DNA from: Clostridiaceae bacterium
Lineage (GTDB): Bacteria > Bacillota > Clostridia > Oscillospirales > Acutalibacteraceae
Direction of reading: 5' to 3'
DNA length: 47,504 bases
NCBI GenBank assembly: GCA_016281115.1
Contig: JAEEHZ010000088.1
Span: 1 to 47,504 of the forward strand
Part shown: positions 8,250 to 18,817 of the stretch, piece after piece
How the letters are laid out: each line of letters starts with the position of its first letter
Position numbering within the stretch: position 1 is the stretch's first letter
Notes under the pieces: generated by a model
What the model was told of the DNA's origin: nothing
Database searches by the model: none
What the model saw: the letters and a program-made list of their open reading frames with translations, nothing else
Translations under genes and position numbers: made by a program

Positions 8250-9414
8250 TTATCACAAGCGTCTTGTGTACGGCAAACTAGTCGACAAAACACTCGCCGA
8301 TATAGATTATACAGAGCTTGCCGAACTGGTGTACGGACAACCTTATTCAAGCGACGTGGCGAGAAGAATGCTTTACGGTAGCCGCCGTACGCTCGAATTA
8401 ATGGATTCTGAGCGTGCCAATAATATCGAAAGTATGGATATGCTCACCGAATTAGATGAAAAGATGATCGAACTTCGCAAGGAGAGACAGAAATTTTACG
8501 ATCAACGTAATGCGTTTAATAAAATAGTCAGAGAGCGTTCGAGGCAGGAAGAGCTGAATGAGATCTTAGTTAACGCGATTAAAGAAGGCAATTTGCCAAA
8601 ATTGCATTATGAAGAAAAAAACGCGGAACTTTTGAATCCAACTAAAACCGATATGTTAATAAGTCTGAATGACATACATTACGGTGCGTCACACACAAAT
8701 TACTGGGATTGTTATAATTCTGACGTTTGTAAGCATATGATTGAAAATTATCTTGCCAAAATTATTGATATTCAAAAAATTCATCATTGCGAAAATTGTA
8801 TTGTGTGGGCAAATGGTGATATGATCTCCGGATCTATTCACCGTTCTATTCAAGTGACGAACAAAGAAAACGTGATTCGTCAGGTAATGGGCGTATCGGA
8901 GTTGATTGCAGGGTTTCTCGCTAAGCTGAGCGAATGCTTTAAATTTGTTCATTTTGTTAGCGTGGCCGGAAATCACAGTCGTCTCGATCCCAACAAAGAA
9001 GAGTCGTTGATTGACGAAAGACTTGATGATTTGGTTGAGTGGTATGTCAGCGCGAGGTTGCAGCACTTTAAAAACGTAATAATAGGATCTGGCGCAAAGA
9101 TCGACTCAACGATGTATGTTATAAACATCAGGGGCTTAAATTATTGTGGTGTACACGGCGATTATGACGCTTCGCCGTCAAAGATACAAGCGCTCCAAAC
9201 AATGGCGGGAGTCCCGTTATATGCAATTTTATCCGGGCACTTACATCATAATAAGGTAGATACCGTCCAGGGTATAAAAACGGTTATGGCGGGCTCTTTT
9301 CTTGGTATGGATGATTTTTGTATTCAGAAAAGAATTTACGGCATACCCGAACAAATGGTTTGTATATGTGACGAAGGCGGTATTATGTGTCATTATGATA
9401 TTCCGTTGAAATAG
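8209..9414 (+). CDS. Calcineurin-like metallophosphoesterase (SbcD/Mre11-like fold)
   Basis: Motifs NDIHYG, WANGDMISG, VAGNHSR, GVHGDYD, LSGHLHHN. ATG at 8209 after GAGAGAGGGTG. Confidence 0.85.
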   Translation: MIQIERKTNESALDYHKRLVYGKLVDKTLADIDYTELAELVYGQPYSSDVARRMLYGSRRTLELMDSERANNIESMDMLTELDEKMIELRKERQKFYDQRNAFNKIVRERSRQEELNEILVNAIKEGNLPKLHYEEKNAELLNPTKTDMLISLNDIHYGASHTNYWDCYNSDVCKHMIENYLAKIIDIQKIHHCENCIVWANGDMISGSIHRSIQVTNKENVIRQVMGVSELIAGFLAKLSECFKFVHFVSVAGNHSRLDPNKEESLIDERLDDLVEWYVSARLQHFKNVIIGSGAKIDSTMYVINIRGLNYCGVHGDYDASPSKIQALQTMAGVPLYAILSGHLHHNKVDTVQGIKTVMAGSFLGMDDFCIQKRIYGIPEQMVCICDEGGIMCHYDIPLK

Positions 9415-9505
9415 TACATATTAATTGCGGCTGACGTCTACGGACTAAGCCCAGAGGAGATGGATGCGTCTGTCTCCTCTTTTAATTATGCAAGGAGGTG
9501 TCTGC

Positions 9506-10528
9506 GTGGGACGAAAAACAAAAATGAATATGATTACCTCAGAAGGACTGCTCATGCAGGTAAATCCGGAGAATCAGGCATTACTTAAAGATTTTTTAGA
9601 TTATTTACGCTCGGTGCAGCGAAGCGAAACGACTATTCGCGGATACGAGAATGATATTCAGATAGCCTGGGTTTGGTGCCTACAAAATAATAATAATACA
9701 TTCTTTGTCGACTGGACTAAGCGCAATATCGTCGCTTATCAGAACTGGCTGTTAAATAACAACGAAAACAGTCCGGCGAGAATTCGCAGGCTAAAGGCGT
9801 CGTTATCATCATTAAGTAATTATATTGAAGGAGTGCTTGACGATGAGTTCCCTAATTTCAGAAATATTATTAATAAGGTTGAGAATCCTGTGAATCGCCC
9901 GGTGCGCGAAAAAACAGTGTGGGACGATTCTGAATTAGAATCTTTGCTGGAGACGCTCATACAACAAAAGGATTATGAAAAGGCTTGTTATCTTGCTCTT
10001 GCGATGTATAGCGGTAGACGAAAGTCAGAACTGTGCAGATTCAGAGTGTCTGATTTTACAGAAGACAAACTGGTATGCGGGGGAGCTTTGTATAAGAGCT
10101 CTCCTATAAAAACAAAGGGCATGGGTGGCGGGAAAATAATACCTTGTTATACTCTTGCTAAAAATTTTACCCCATACCTTAATTATTGGTTAAAATATCG
10201 CGAGGAAAATAACATAGACAGCGAATGGCTTTTCCCAAATCTCCGCAATCCTTCGGAACATATTGCAATATCTACGGTAAATAGCTGGGCTAATACGTTT
10301 ACCAGAATTACAGGCAAGCCTTCGTATATACATTCGTTAAGACATTACTTTACCACAATGCTTGCAAAGGCGGGAATTCCCGACGGAGTAATTCAGAGTA
10401 TTGTTGCGTGGGAGTCTGGGGATATGGTTAAATTATATAAAGATATCGATGCCGATGAAGAAATCGGAATGTATTTTAAAAACGGAGATATATCCGTTCC
10501 CGATAAAAAGGGTTTTGGAGATATATAA
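9506..10528 (+). CDS. Second tyrosine recombinase (XerC/D-like)
   Basis: GTG start after AAGGAGGTG. N-terminal SAM-like DYLRSVQRSETTIRGYENDI; MYSGRRKSELCRFRVSD; IHSLRHYFTTMLAKAGIP; C-terminal KLYKDID. Confidence 0.88.
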   Translation: MGRKTKMNMITSEGLLMQVNPENQALLKDFLDYLRSVQRSETTIRGYENDIQIAWVWCLQNNNNTFFVDWTKRNIVAYQNWLLNNNENSPARIRRLKASLSSLSNYIEGVLDDEFPNFRNIINKVENPVNRPVREKTVWDDSELESLLETLIQQKDYEKACYLALAMYSGRRKSELCRFRVSDFTEDKLVCGGALYKSSPIKTKGMGGGKIIPCYTLAKNFTPYLNYWLKYREENNIDSEWLFPNLRNPSEHIAISTVNSWANTFTRITGKPSYIHSLRHYFTTMLAKAGIPDGVIQSIVAWESGDMVKLYKDIDADEEIGMYFKNGDISVPDKKGFGDI

Positions 10529-10552
10529 TATAAAGAATTTAAGGAGTTAATA

Positions 10553-11023
10553 ATGAATCGAAAGGAATTAATAAGGCGCGTTGCTCTTGCAATGCGCGAA
10601 AACAATATTCGCAAACCAATTTCATCTCCGAAACAGGTTTTTCATATTTCGGATGATGAGGGCAACACTAAGGATTTTGTTGTTCGAAAGACGAACAAGG
10701 ATGTTCTTTTTACCGTAGAAGATATTGACGCGATTATAGAGGCGTGCCTGTTCGTTGTAGAAGAGGCAATGAAACGCGGAGAACCAATATCAATACGCGG
10801 GTTTGGTACGCTTGGTTTAAAATACAGAAAGCGTAGGGCTACAAAGATACCCGGAACCGAAGAGTGGGTTGACGTTGATGCCAGGTATATCCCAAGATTT
10901 ATATTCGGAAACGATCTGCGAATGTGTGCAAAAATATATGAGTTGTCGTTACAAGACAAGCAAGACACAGAGCCGCTACCAAGTCCCGATTTTATAGACG
11001 ACGAAGAGATTGAGGGTGAATAA
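10553..11023 (+). CDS. HU/IHF-family DNA-binding protein
   Basis: ISIRGFGTLGLKYRKRRATKIPGTEEWVDVDARYIPRFIFGNDLR matches the HU arm; N-terminal MNRKELIRRVA. Confidence 0.75.
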   Translation: MNRKELIRRVALAMRENNIRKPISSPKQVFHISDDEGNTKDFVVRKTNKDVLFTVEDIDAIIEACLFVVEEAMKRGEPISIRGFGTLGLKYRKRRATKIPGTEEWVDVDARYIPRFIFGNDLRMCAKIYELSLQDKQDTEPLPSPDFIDDEEIEGE

Positions 11024-11025
11024 TC

Positions 11026-12042
11026 ATGTCGATAGAGATGAGTTCCGATAGAGCAATATGTTCCAGATGCGGGACGGCATACAGCAGACGCAAGGGATAC
11101 TTCCCCGTCAGTTATGCTATTTTACACAAGGGTATAGGGCACATTCCCGTGTGTAAAGATTGTATCGACAATATGTATAATTCGTACCTTGCACAGTGCA
11201 ACGATGCAAAAAGTGCAGTGCGCCAAATGTGCCGCAAGCTAGACTTATACTGGAGTAATTCGGTGTATGAAGTCGTATCTCGTAAAAGTACTACTCGTTC
11301 AATGATGACACAATACATTGCAAAGATTAACTCTGTGTCATATGCGGGAAAATCTTATGACGACACCTTATCGGACGAAGGTACATTGTGGAGCTTTAAC
11401 ACATCTTTGCCGGAGATAACCAATATCGATCCCATAATAGAAGAAATAGTAGACGAGTCTCAAAATGTTAATATCGACGACATTCCCGAAGATGTCAAAG
11501 CGTTCTGGGGCTCGGGATATACGCCGTCAATGTATATGGAGTTGGAGCAAAGGCGCTCATACTGGATGTCGAGATTTCCTCCGGACGTCGAGCTTGATAT
11601 CGGAACCGAAGCTTTAATACGCCAGATTTGTTCGCTGGAATTAGATATTAACAGAGATAGAGCTGCAGGACGTAGTGTTGATAAAAGTGTAACGGCATTA
11701 AACACGCTGCTTGGCAGCGCAAACCTGAAGCCTGTTCAAAAGAAACAGGATGAAAACGATACCACGCTCGCCAATACTCCTCTCGGGGTGTGGCTGTACA
11801 GGTACGAAAATCACCGGCCGTTACCAGAAATAGACGATGATTTAAAGGACACAAATCGTCTCATGAAATATATCTTTACCTGGATGGGACATCTTTGCAA
11901 AATGCTGGGTATTAAAAATACATACTCGCAAATGTATGATTCGGAGATAGCTCGTCTCAGAGTTGAACATCCTGAGTACGACGGGGACGACGACGAAACA
12001 ATGGTATCTGACATACTGTCAGAGGACGGTGATTCGTCTTGA
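11026..12042 (+). CDS. Zn-ribbon protein upstream of TerL; possible terminase small subunit
   Basis: ICSRCGTAYSRRKGYFPV...VCKDCIDNMY; position immediately before the large terminase. Confidence 0.5.
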   Translation: MSIEMSSDRAICSRCGTAYSRRKGYFPVSYAILHKGIGHIPVCKDCIDNMYNSYLAQCNDAKSAVRQMCRKLDLYWSNSVYEVVSRKSTTRSMMTQYIAKINSVSYAGKSYDDTLSDEGTLWSFNTSLPEITNIDPIIEEIVDESQNVNIDDIPEDVKAFWGSGYTPSMYMELEQRRSYWMSRFPPDVELDIGTEALIRQICSLELDINRDRAAGRSVDKSVTALNTLLGSANLKPVQKKQDENDTTLANTPLGVWLYRYENHRPLPEIDDDLKDTNRLMKYIFTWMGHLCKMLGIKNTYSQMYDSEIARLRVEHPEYDGDDDETMVSDILSEDGDSS

Positions 12043-13796
12043 GTAAAATTATAGATCGTATACAAAAAATTATGGATGGCGCGGCTTTGTGGGGTTCGTA
12101 TTATAGGCATAACCCCGATAAATTTGCGTCTGATTACTTACATCTTAGATTGAAACGATTTCAAAAGATACTTTTAAAGATGATGTTCTGGGCAAATGTA
12201 TTCGTTCTGATTACATGCCGCGGACTCGGAAAAACTTTTTTGGGCGCAATTTATTGTGTAACAAGATGTATATTATATCCGGGGACGAAGGTGTGTATTG
12301 CGTCGGGAACAAGGGGGCAGGCTATAAATGTTCTCGAGAAGATAATGTACGAACTTAAACCAGCGTCTCCCGAGTTATGTGCTGAAATTGACGAGAAACA
12401 AACAAAAGTCAACGGCACTAATGCTCAGATAGTATTCTTTAACACCAGCGTGATAAAAGTTGTTACCGCGAGCGATACGGCGAGGGGCAATAGATGCCAC
12501 GTGCTGCTGCTTGACGAATTTCGTCTGATAAATAAGGATACTATTGACACGGTATTACGTAAATTTCTTACCTTGCGCCGTATGCCGAGGTATGAAGATT
12601 TAACCGAAGAAGAGAGAAGAAAAGAATACGCAAAAGAAAAGAATTTAACTTTATATCTGAGCTCGGCCTTTTGGAAGGATCATTGGTCTTATACAAAATG
12701 CGTCGATACTCTTAAAGCGATGGTAGATCCCAACAGACATCAATTTGTTTGTGGGTTCCCATATCAATTATCAATATCCGAAGGATTATTGGATCCGGAG
12801 ACGGTAGCAGATGAAATGGCGGAGTCAGACTACTCGGCCATAAAATTTTCCATGGAGATGTGTGCGGAGTTTTACGGCTCCGATGATGGAGCGTTTTTTG
12901 ACTTTGACTCTATCTCAAAAAATAGGAAGATTAAGTATCCCATTTTACCCGACTCGATCTCTTCAAAGCTTAATAATACTCAGAGCATACGAATACCGGC
13001 AAAACAAAACGGAGAAAAAAGATTATTATCCGCAGATATCGCGTTAATGTCAAGCAGAAGACATAACAATGACGCGACGGCGATTTTTATAAATCAGCTC
13101 TTGCCTACCAAGGTAGGTAGGTATATAAGCAACATTGTTTACGCTGACGCCTGCGAAGGTATGCGCACAGAAGAACAGGCGTTGGTTATTCGCAAGCTAT
13201 ATGAAGAATTTAACTGCGACTATATTATTCTGGATACAAATGGTCTTGGCCTCGGAGTTTATGACTGCCTTGCCAGAGATATCGTTGATCCGGAAACCGG
13301 AGAGGTGTATCCTGCTTTATCGTGCTGCAATAATACCGATATGGCGCTGAGATGTACATCGTCGTCGGCAGATAAAGTCATATGGTCTATTAAGGCAACT
13401 TCTCAATTTAATTCCGAGTGTGCTATTTTGTTGCGCGAGGGATTTAAAAGCGGACGTATTCGTTTGCTTGCAAATGAATATGATGCGGAAAAATATCTTA
13501 ACGAGCTGAAGGGATACTCAACTTTAAATCCCGCAGAACGCATGCAATTTCAGCTCCCATACATTCATACGACACTTCTTGTTGACGAGCTTGTTAAATT
13601 ACAACACGAAGAGTCCGGTGGAAAAATAAAAATATTCGAAAAGTCTGGAATGCGAAAAGACCGCTACTCCAGTCTTTCTTATAATTATTATGTGGCTACA
13701 CAACTTGAAAACAAACTGAGCAAGCGTCATAGTATAAGCACTCAAGTTTCAGATATATTTGTGATAAAGCCACCATCTTATACAGGAAGGCGGTGA
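12039..13796 (+). CDS. terL: Terminase large subunit
   Basis: TTG start overlapping the upstream gene. Walker A TCRGLGKTF, Walker B VLLLDEF, nuclease-like SADIALMSS and YIILDTNGLGLGVYD. Confidence 0.93.
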   Translation: MSKIIDRIQKIMDGAALWGSYYRHNPDKFASDYLHLRLKRFQKILLKMMFWANVFVLITCRGLGKTFLGAIYCVTRCILYPGTKVCIASGTRGQAINVLEKIMYELKPASPELCAEIDEKQTKVNGTNAQIVFFNTSVIKVVTASDTARGNRCHVLLLDEFRLINKDTIDTVLRKFLTLRRMPRYEDLTEEERRKEYAKEKNLTLYLSSAFWKDHWSYTKCVDTLKAMVDPNRHQFVCGFPYQLSISEGLLDPETVADEMAESDYSAIKFSMEMCAEFYGSDDGAFFDFDSISKNRKIKYPILPDSISSKLNNTQSIRIPAKQNGEKRLLSADIALMSSRRHNNDATAIFINQLLPTKVGRYISNIVYADACEGMRTEEQALVIRKLYEEFNCDYIILDTNGLGLGVYDCLARDIVDPETGEVYPALSCCNNTDMALRCTSSSADKVIWSIKATSQFNSECAILLREGFKSGRIRLLANEYDAEKYLNELKGYSTLNPAERMQFQLPYIHTTLLVDELVKLQHEESGGKIKIFEKSGMRKDRYSSLSYNYYVATQLENKLSKRHSISTQVSDIFVIKPPSYTGRR

Positions 13797-13806
13797 AACA
13801 AAGCCG

Positions 13807-15327
13807 ATGATAGAATCTACTACACACAGCGCTACTCAGAACGAAACATCAAAGTCGTCTGAAAATATAGGATTTATTGGGTTGTCCAATAAATTTGCAT
13901 TGTTAAATCATTTAATAATGCGTGATTTAAACGGAAACACAACAAGTGCTCCCACTTTCTCGCAATACAATAAACAAGAAATAGCCACATACCTTGGCAA
14001 TCCTTATAAATATGAGAAACAATTAAGAGCTGCGGTTAGATATATATATGGCGCAAGTCCACACTTCCGCAGGCTTATACAGTACTTTGTGGGATTATCG
14101 GATTTATCATATATTATTGAGCCTTACAGGATCGATCCTAAAAAGGCAAATATAAAAACGGTTAATAGTAATTATCGTAAAGTTTTAAATATGTTATCTT
14201 CGATGAATATCAAAACCCAATTGCCGAAAATTCTTACAATATGCTTACGCGAAGACGTATTTTACGGAACGTTGTGGGTAACTAATGACAGCATAACAAT
14301 TCAACAGCTGCCTAGCGAGTATTGTGCGATTTCTTCGATAGAGGGCAATGTGTTAAACGTTACATTTAACTTTTCGTATTTTGACAAACACATCACGAGC
14401 CTTGACAATTATCCGCCGGAATTTAAAATAAAATATCAACAATACAAGAACAAGAGAACAGTACGGTGGATAGAACTCGACTCCCCCACATCGTTTTGTA
14501 TTAAATGTAATACCGATATCCTCGACTATGCAATTCCCCCGTTCGCCGGGATTTTAAGAGAAGTGTATGAGCTCGAAGATTATAAGGCGTTAAAGTTAAC
14601 CAAGACTGAATTAGAAAATTATGCAATGCTTGTGATGATGCTCCCTCTATCGGATGATGGGGGATGGGGTATAGATCTCGACAAGGCAAAAGAATTCTGG
14701 AAAAATCTTGATTCGGTTTTGCCGGATGAGATAGGTTCGGTGTTGACACCGATGCCTATTAACAAAATCAGTTTCGAGCGTTCCAATACCGGAGATATTG
14801 ATACGATTGCTAATGCAGAACAGTCGTTGTACACTGCCGCTGGTGTATCGTCTTTATTATTTAATAATGAAAAGGCGTCTGCAAACGCCTTGCTTCTTTC
14901 GATTAAGGCCGATCAAGCAATTACATACGGTATTGTAAAAAGCGTTGGCGATGCGATTAATAGATTCATTCAGTCTCAAAATTATGGCAAAAATTTCTGC
15001 GTAAACTTTTTAGACGTTTCGCCGTTTAATCGCAAAGAAGTCGGAGACGCGTATTTAAAGGCGGCGTCGTACGGAATTCCTACGATCGCTGCGTATGCGG
15101 CGTCACAAGGAATAGGACAGGCAGAGCTGGATGCAATGAGCTTTCTCGAGGGAGAAGTGCTCGGGCTGCAAAAATTATTTAAGCCCATACAGAGTTCCTC
15201 TCAAATGAGCCCGTTGAACCTTGAAAGTGACGCTGCGACAGACGATGGCGGAGCTCCAACAAAAGATATCGGGGAAATTACTGATAGTGGAGAGCAGTCT
15301 GCGGAGAATAAGGACGATTGGGGTTAA
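13807..15327 (+). CDS. Portal protein
   Basis: 506 aa directly after TerL; portal-like AGVSSLLFNNEKASANALLLSIKADQAITYGIV. Confidence 0.85.
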   Translation: MIESTTHSATQNETSKSSENIGFIGLSNKFALLNHLIMRDLNGNTTSAPTFSQYNKQEIATYLGNPYKYEKQLRAAVRYIYGASPHFRRLIQYFVGLSDLSYIIEPYRIDPKKANIKTVNSNYRKVLNMLSSMNIKTQLPKILTICLREDVFYGTLWVTNDSITIQQLPSEYCAISSIEGNVLNVTFNFSYFDKHITSLDNYPPEFKIKYQQYKNKRTVRWIELDSPTSFCIKCNTDILDYAIPPFAGILREVYELEDYKALKLTKTELENYAMLVMMLPLSDDGGWGIDLDKAKEFWKNLDSVLPDEIGSVLTPMPINKISFERSNTGDIDTIANAEQSLYTAAGVSSLLFNNEKASANALLLSIKADQAITYGIVKSVGDAINRFIQSQNYGKNFCVNFLDVSPFNRKEVGDAYLKAASYGIPTIAAYAASQGIGQAELDAMSFLEGEVLGLQKLFKPIQSSSQMSPLNLESDAATDDGGAPTKDIGEITDSGEQSAENKDDWG

Positions 15328-15332
15328 TAATT

Positions 15333-15515
15333 ATGAAAAAGAAAAATTTTATTTATGTGTTCAGGGTTGAAGACAGAGATAAACTTTTAGCTTTAGGGTA
15401 CCAGCTACTTAAATCGGATGATTCCCAGGGTATGTATATATTTGAAAATCTTGGGCTGGTAAAATTTTCAATTAATGATATGAAGTTTGTCCTTACCGAC
15501 ACCCTTACCTTTTAA
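15333..15515 (+). CDS. Hypothetical small protein between portal and protease
   Basis: About 60 aa ORF in the structural operon. Confidence 0.5.
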   Translation: MKKKNFIYVFRVEDRDKLLALGYQLLKSDDSQGMYIFENLGLVKFSINDMKFVLTDTLTF

Positions 15516-15554
15516 GATTGTGTTTTTTAAATAAATTTATTGGAGGTGATAGCA

Positions 15555-17078
15555 ATGAGCACTTTAATGAGTATTCCGTATGAGTTAAACTGTATCTCAT
15601 TATATAATGTTAAAGAAATAAACTCATCTTTTGCTTCAGGTACACTTAAAGTAATGTATCTGGGCAATAATCGAAACGGCACTCATTTTTCGAAGCATGC
15701 TGTGCAAAACGCACTTCCATCTTTAAGAAACGTTCCCATTGTTTGCAGGTGGGATAGTGAATCCGAGACAATCGGCGGTCACGACGTGGCTGTTGTTAAA
15801 GACGACGACGGCGGTTTACGGCTTAAAAATTTAACAGATCCTTGCGGCGTCGTACCGGAACACGCGCAATTTATATTTCAAAAGGATTGCGACGATGACG
15901 GAAACGAGCATGAATATCTGATTATCGATGGCGTAATTTTATGGAAAAGACAAGATGTATACAGATATATCGTGAATGATTTAGATGGTAAAGTCAAGCA
16001 CTCTATGGAAATTCATGTGTCGAATAGCAATGATACACCCGATGGGTATCAAGATATAACTGATTTTGAATTTACCGCATTGTGCTTGTTAGGAAACGTT
16101 GAACCGTGTTTCGAGGGCAGCGAGCTTGAATTGTATTCGGCACAAAATTTCAAGCAGAAGATGGAACAAATGATGCTTGAATTGAAGGATAGTTTATCAC
16201 AGGTCAATACCTCTGATGAGGTTGACAATATACACCCACAAAATTACTCGACGGAAGGAGGAAAAGAGGCATTGGAAGAAAAACAAATCTTAAGCGAAGA
16301 CATGTCTGCGGAGACTCAGGCTGAACAAGTCGATAATACAGGCGCAGAAAACGCGTTGATCGAAAAAGAGCCTTCTCAAGAAGATTCCACGCAAGATAAA
16401 TATGAATTAACCAGTAATATTGTGTCTGAGATTTGCAAAGCATTAGGCGAAGTTAAAATTCAAGACGAATACGGCGAATTTCCGCGTTATTGGTATATTG
16501 ATTGCGACATTGAAGCAAAAGAAGTTTATTGCTGGGATTGCCTAGATTCGCTGTTATATGGTTTTTCATATATCCCGAATGGAGACAATATTATTATTGA
16601 CTACGACAGCAAAAAGCGCAAGAAGTATAGTATCGTAGACTTTGACGAAGGAGAACAAATGCCTTTATTGGCATCGGTGTCTAAGTTTATGCAAGAAAAT
16701 CTTTGCAATAATGCTGAGTGGGAAGCAAAATATCAAACAGCCTCCGACAAGATTGAGTCTATGACTGCAGAACTTGGTGAACTGCGTCAGTTTAAGGTCG
16801 ACACCGAAAACGCCGTAATTAAAAATAAAAAGGATGCGATATTTGCTCAGTTCGAAGACTTGACGGGCGTAGAATCGTTTGAATCTCTTCGTGAGAATGC
16901 AGGCGAATATGATATTGAAACGCTTGAAGAAAAGTGTTTCGCTATTCGTGGCAAAAACGGATCATCGATCAAGTTTACTTCGGAAAACAAAGTTCCTAAA
17001 CTTAAAATCGAAGTTACAGAGCAAATCAACGAGCCGTACGGTGGAATTTTTGCTAAATACGGTGTTGATGCAGAATAA
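15555..17078 (+). CDS. Probable prohead protease / scaffold fusion
   Basis: ATG at 15555 after TGGAGGTGA. N-terminal FSKHAVQNALPSLRNVPIVCRWD and KHSMEIHVSN resemble phage prohead proteases; C-terminal coiled-coil (ELGELRQFKVDTENAVIKNKKDAIFAQF) is scaffold-like. Confidence 0.6.
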   Translation: MSTLMSIPYELNCISLYNVKEINSSFASGTLKVMYLGNNRNGTHFSKHAVQNALPSLRNVPIVCRWDSESETIGGHDVAVVKDDDGGLRLKNLTDPCGVVPEHAQFIFQKDCDDDGNEHEYLIIDGVILWKRQDVYRYIVNDLDGKVKHSMEIHVSNSNDTPDGYQDITDFEFTALCLLGNVEPCFEGSELELYSAQNFKQKMEQMMLELKDSLSQVNTSDEVDNIHPQNYSTEGGKEALEEKQILSEDMSAETQAEQVDNTGAENALIEKEPSQEDSTQDKYELTSNIVSEICKALGEVKIQDEYGEFPRYWYIDCDIEAKEVYCWDCLDSLLYGFSYIPNGDNIIIDYDSKKRKKYSIVDFDEGEQMPLLASVSKFMQENLCNNAEWEAKYQTASDKIESMTAELGELRQFKVDTENAVIKNKKDAIFAQFEDLTGVESFESLRENAGEYDIETLEEKCFAIRGKNGSSIKFTSENKVPKLKIEVTEQINEPYGGIFAKYGVDAE

Positions 17079-17170
17079 TTTAAAAATTACAACCCAATAT
17101 ATTGGAACACATTTTCCGTCGAATATATCGACGGCATTTTATTATGTAAATTTATAAGGAGGATTAAACT

Positions 17171-17710
17171 ATGCATGGTGTTGTTCGCACTGATAATTTG
17201 TGGGGCACAGATGTTAGAGCTGGGCTCGTTTCGATTAAATACATTGTAACGACTGGTTCGGGCACAACGGAAAGCCCTTATGTAAAAACTGAAACCGCTA
17301 TAGACAACGGTAATGTTTTAAAGGTTGGCGATCGTATAGTAGGCGAATACGAAGTTTATGAAGGTGTTACGCCCGCGGCTAACGACGCGCTTACCGATAT
17401 CGTTCTTATCGCAACTCCCGAGGTAATGTACGATGAACGTAAACGCAATCTTGATGAATATGAAAACGTAGCAGGCAAAATTTGTCGTGGCTATCGTCTT
17501 CACACCGGAGACGTTTTCTCCGTTACCAAGGACGCGCTTGATGGCGTAGATTCGCCTGCAGTTGGTGATATTGTAGAACTGAAAGCCGGCACGAAACTTA
17601 ACGTTGTTGCCAATGCTTCCGGAGCTACTTCCGGCTCAACTGTTGTTGGTAAGATTACCGACAAAAACGTTGTTGGCAGATATACATACTACGCTATTCT
17701 CGTAGATTAA
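17171..17710 (+). CDS. Probable head decoration/structural protein
   Basis: 179 aa, strong RBS (AAGGAGGATTAAACT), directly upstream of the MCP. Confidence 0.5.
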   Translation: MHGVVRTDNLWGTDVRAGLVSIKYIVTTGSGTTESPYVKTETAIDNGNVLKVGDRIVGEYEVYEGVTPAANDALTDIVLIATPEVMYDERKRNLDEYENVAGKICRGYRLHTGDVFSVTKDALDGVDSPAVGDIVELKAGTKLNVVANASGATSGSTVVGKITDKNVVGRYTYYAILVD

Positions 17711-17733
17711 TTCTTAAGGAGGAGGATATTACA

Positions 17734-18750
17734 ATGGCTGAAATGAAAGATATTGTTAAACTCGCTGTTGATACATATAAGGGCACTGTTGAAAAGTATT
17801 CCGAGTCTCAGGCTCAGGATGTTTTGCGTCAGGCTCTTATCGAAGTAAATAACGGCAAGACTACATTAGACTATAAAGATATTCGTGATGGAAAATGCAA
17901 CGGCCTGTTTTCTCTTATCGAAGAAATACTCAGCAACACGATCATTGAAGGTCTTCAGGGCGATGAATATTTTAATGCCCTCGTTGACTTCCGTAATGTT
18001 GCAGAGGGAGATCAGAACGTATTCGTAGTTGAGGACAGCAATCTGTTTGTTGTTGCTGACGCTGCAGATGGTACTCAGGGCATCCGTCGCCAGAGACTTG
18101 GCGGTGCTACCGAAGCCGCAATTCCCACGTCTTTAAAGCTCGTAAGAATTTACGAAGAACTTAACAGAGTTCTCTCCGGACGCGTTGACTTCAACCAGTT
18201 TATAGACAAAGTTGCTGATTCGTTCCGTCAGAGAATGCTCAATGATATCTACGCTCTTTGGAGCGGCGCTACCGCTGCGCAGCTCGGAGGCGTTGCTTTC
18301 TTCCCCACCGCAGGCGCTTATGATGAAGATGATCTTTTAGAGGTTATTTCTCATGTTGAAGCTGCTGCAGGCGGCAAGCCCGCTACAATCATAGGAACAA
18401 AGAAGGGACTTCGCAACCTGAAAGAATCCATCCAGAGCGATGGCGCAAAAGATGAACTTCATAACTATGGCTACTATGGCAAGTTCTACGGTACGCCTTG
18501 CGTTGCGACACCTCAGCGCCACAAGATTGGCACTACGGAATTTGTTCTCGATGATGATGTTCTGACGATCATCGCTGGTGATGACAAGCCCCTTAAGGTG
18601 GTATATGAAGGCGATCCGATTGTTCTTATGGGAGATCCTATGTCCAACGCTGACTTCACGCAGGAATATCTGTATGGTGAAAAGTACGGTATGGGTATAG
18701 TTCTTGCAGGCAAGAACTCCGGCATCGGACGTTACGAAATAGTATCGTAA
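17734..18750 (+). CDS. Major capsid protein (HK97 fold)
   Basis: 338 aa. Position after protease/decoration gene, strong RBS, abundant-protein codon pattern, MCP-like C-terminus. Confidence 0.85.
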   Translation: MAEMKDIVKLAVDTYKGTVEKYSESQAQDVLRQALIEVNNGKTTLDYKDIRDGKCNGLFSLIEEILSNTIIEGLQGDEYFNALVDFRNVAEGDQNVFVVEDSNLFVVADAADGTQGIRRQRLGGATEAAIPTSLKLVRIYEELNRVLSGRVDFNQFIDKVADSFRQRMLNDIYALWSGATAAQLGGVAFFPTAGAYDEDDLLEVISHVEAAAGGKPATIIGTKKGLRNLKESIQSDGAKDELHNYGYYGKFYGTPCVATPQRHKIGTTEFVLDDDVLTIIAGDDKPLKVVYEGDPIVLMGDPMSNADFTQEYLYGEKYGMGIVLAGKNSGIGRYEIVS

Positions 18751-18771
18751 CCCTATTTTTTAAAACATACG

Positions 18772-18794
18772 CCCGGGGCTCTATAAGCCCCGGG
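18772..18794 (+). terminator. GC-rich perfect stem-loop after the MCP gene (possible terminator or processing element)
   Basis: CCCGGGGCT-ctata-AGCCCCGGG, no U tract. Confidence 0.6.
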
Positions 18795-18817
18795 TGTTGA
18801 ATGAAAGGAAGTATTAT

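Noticed and set aside
8689-9066. Minus-strand 125-aa ORF
   Set aside because: Antisense to conserved metallophosphoesterase motifs.
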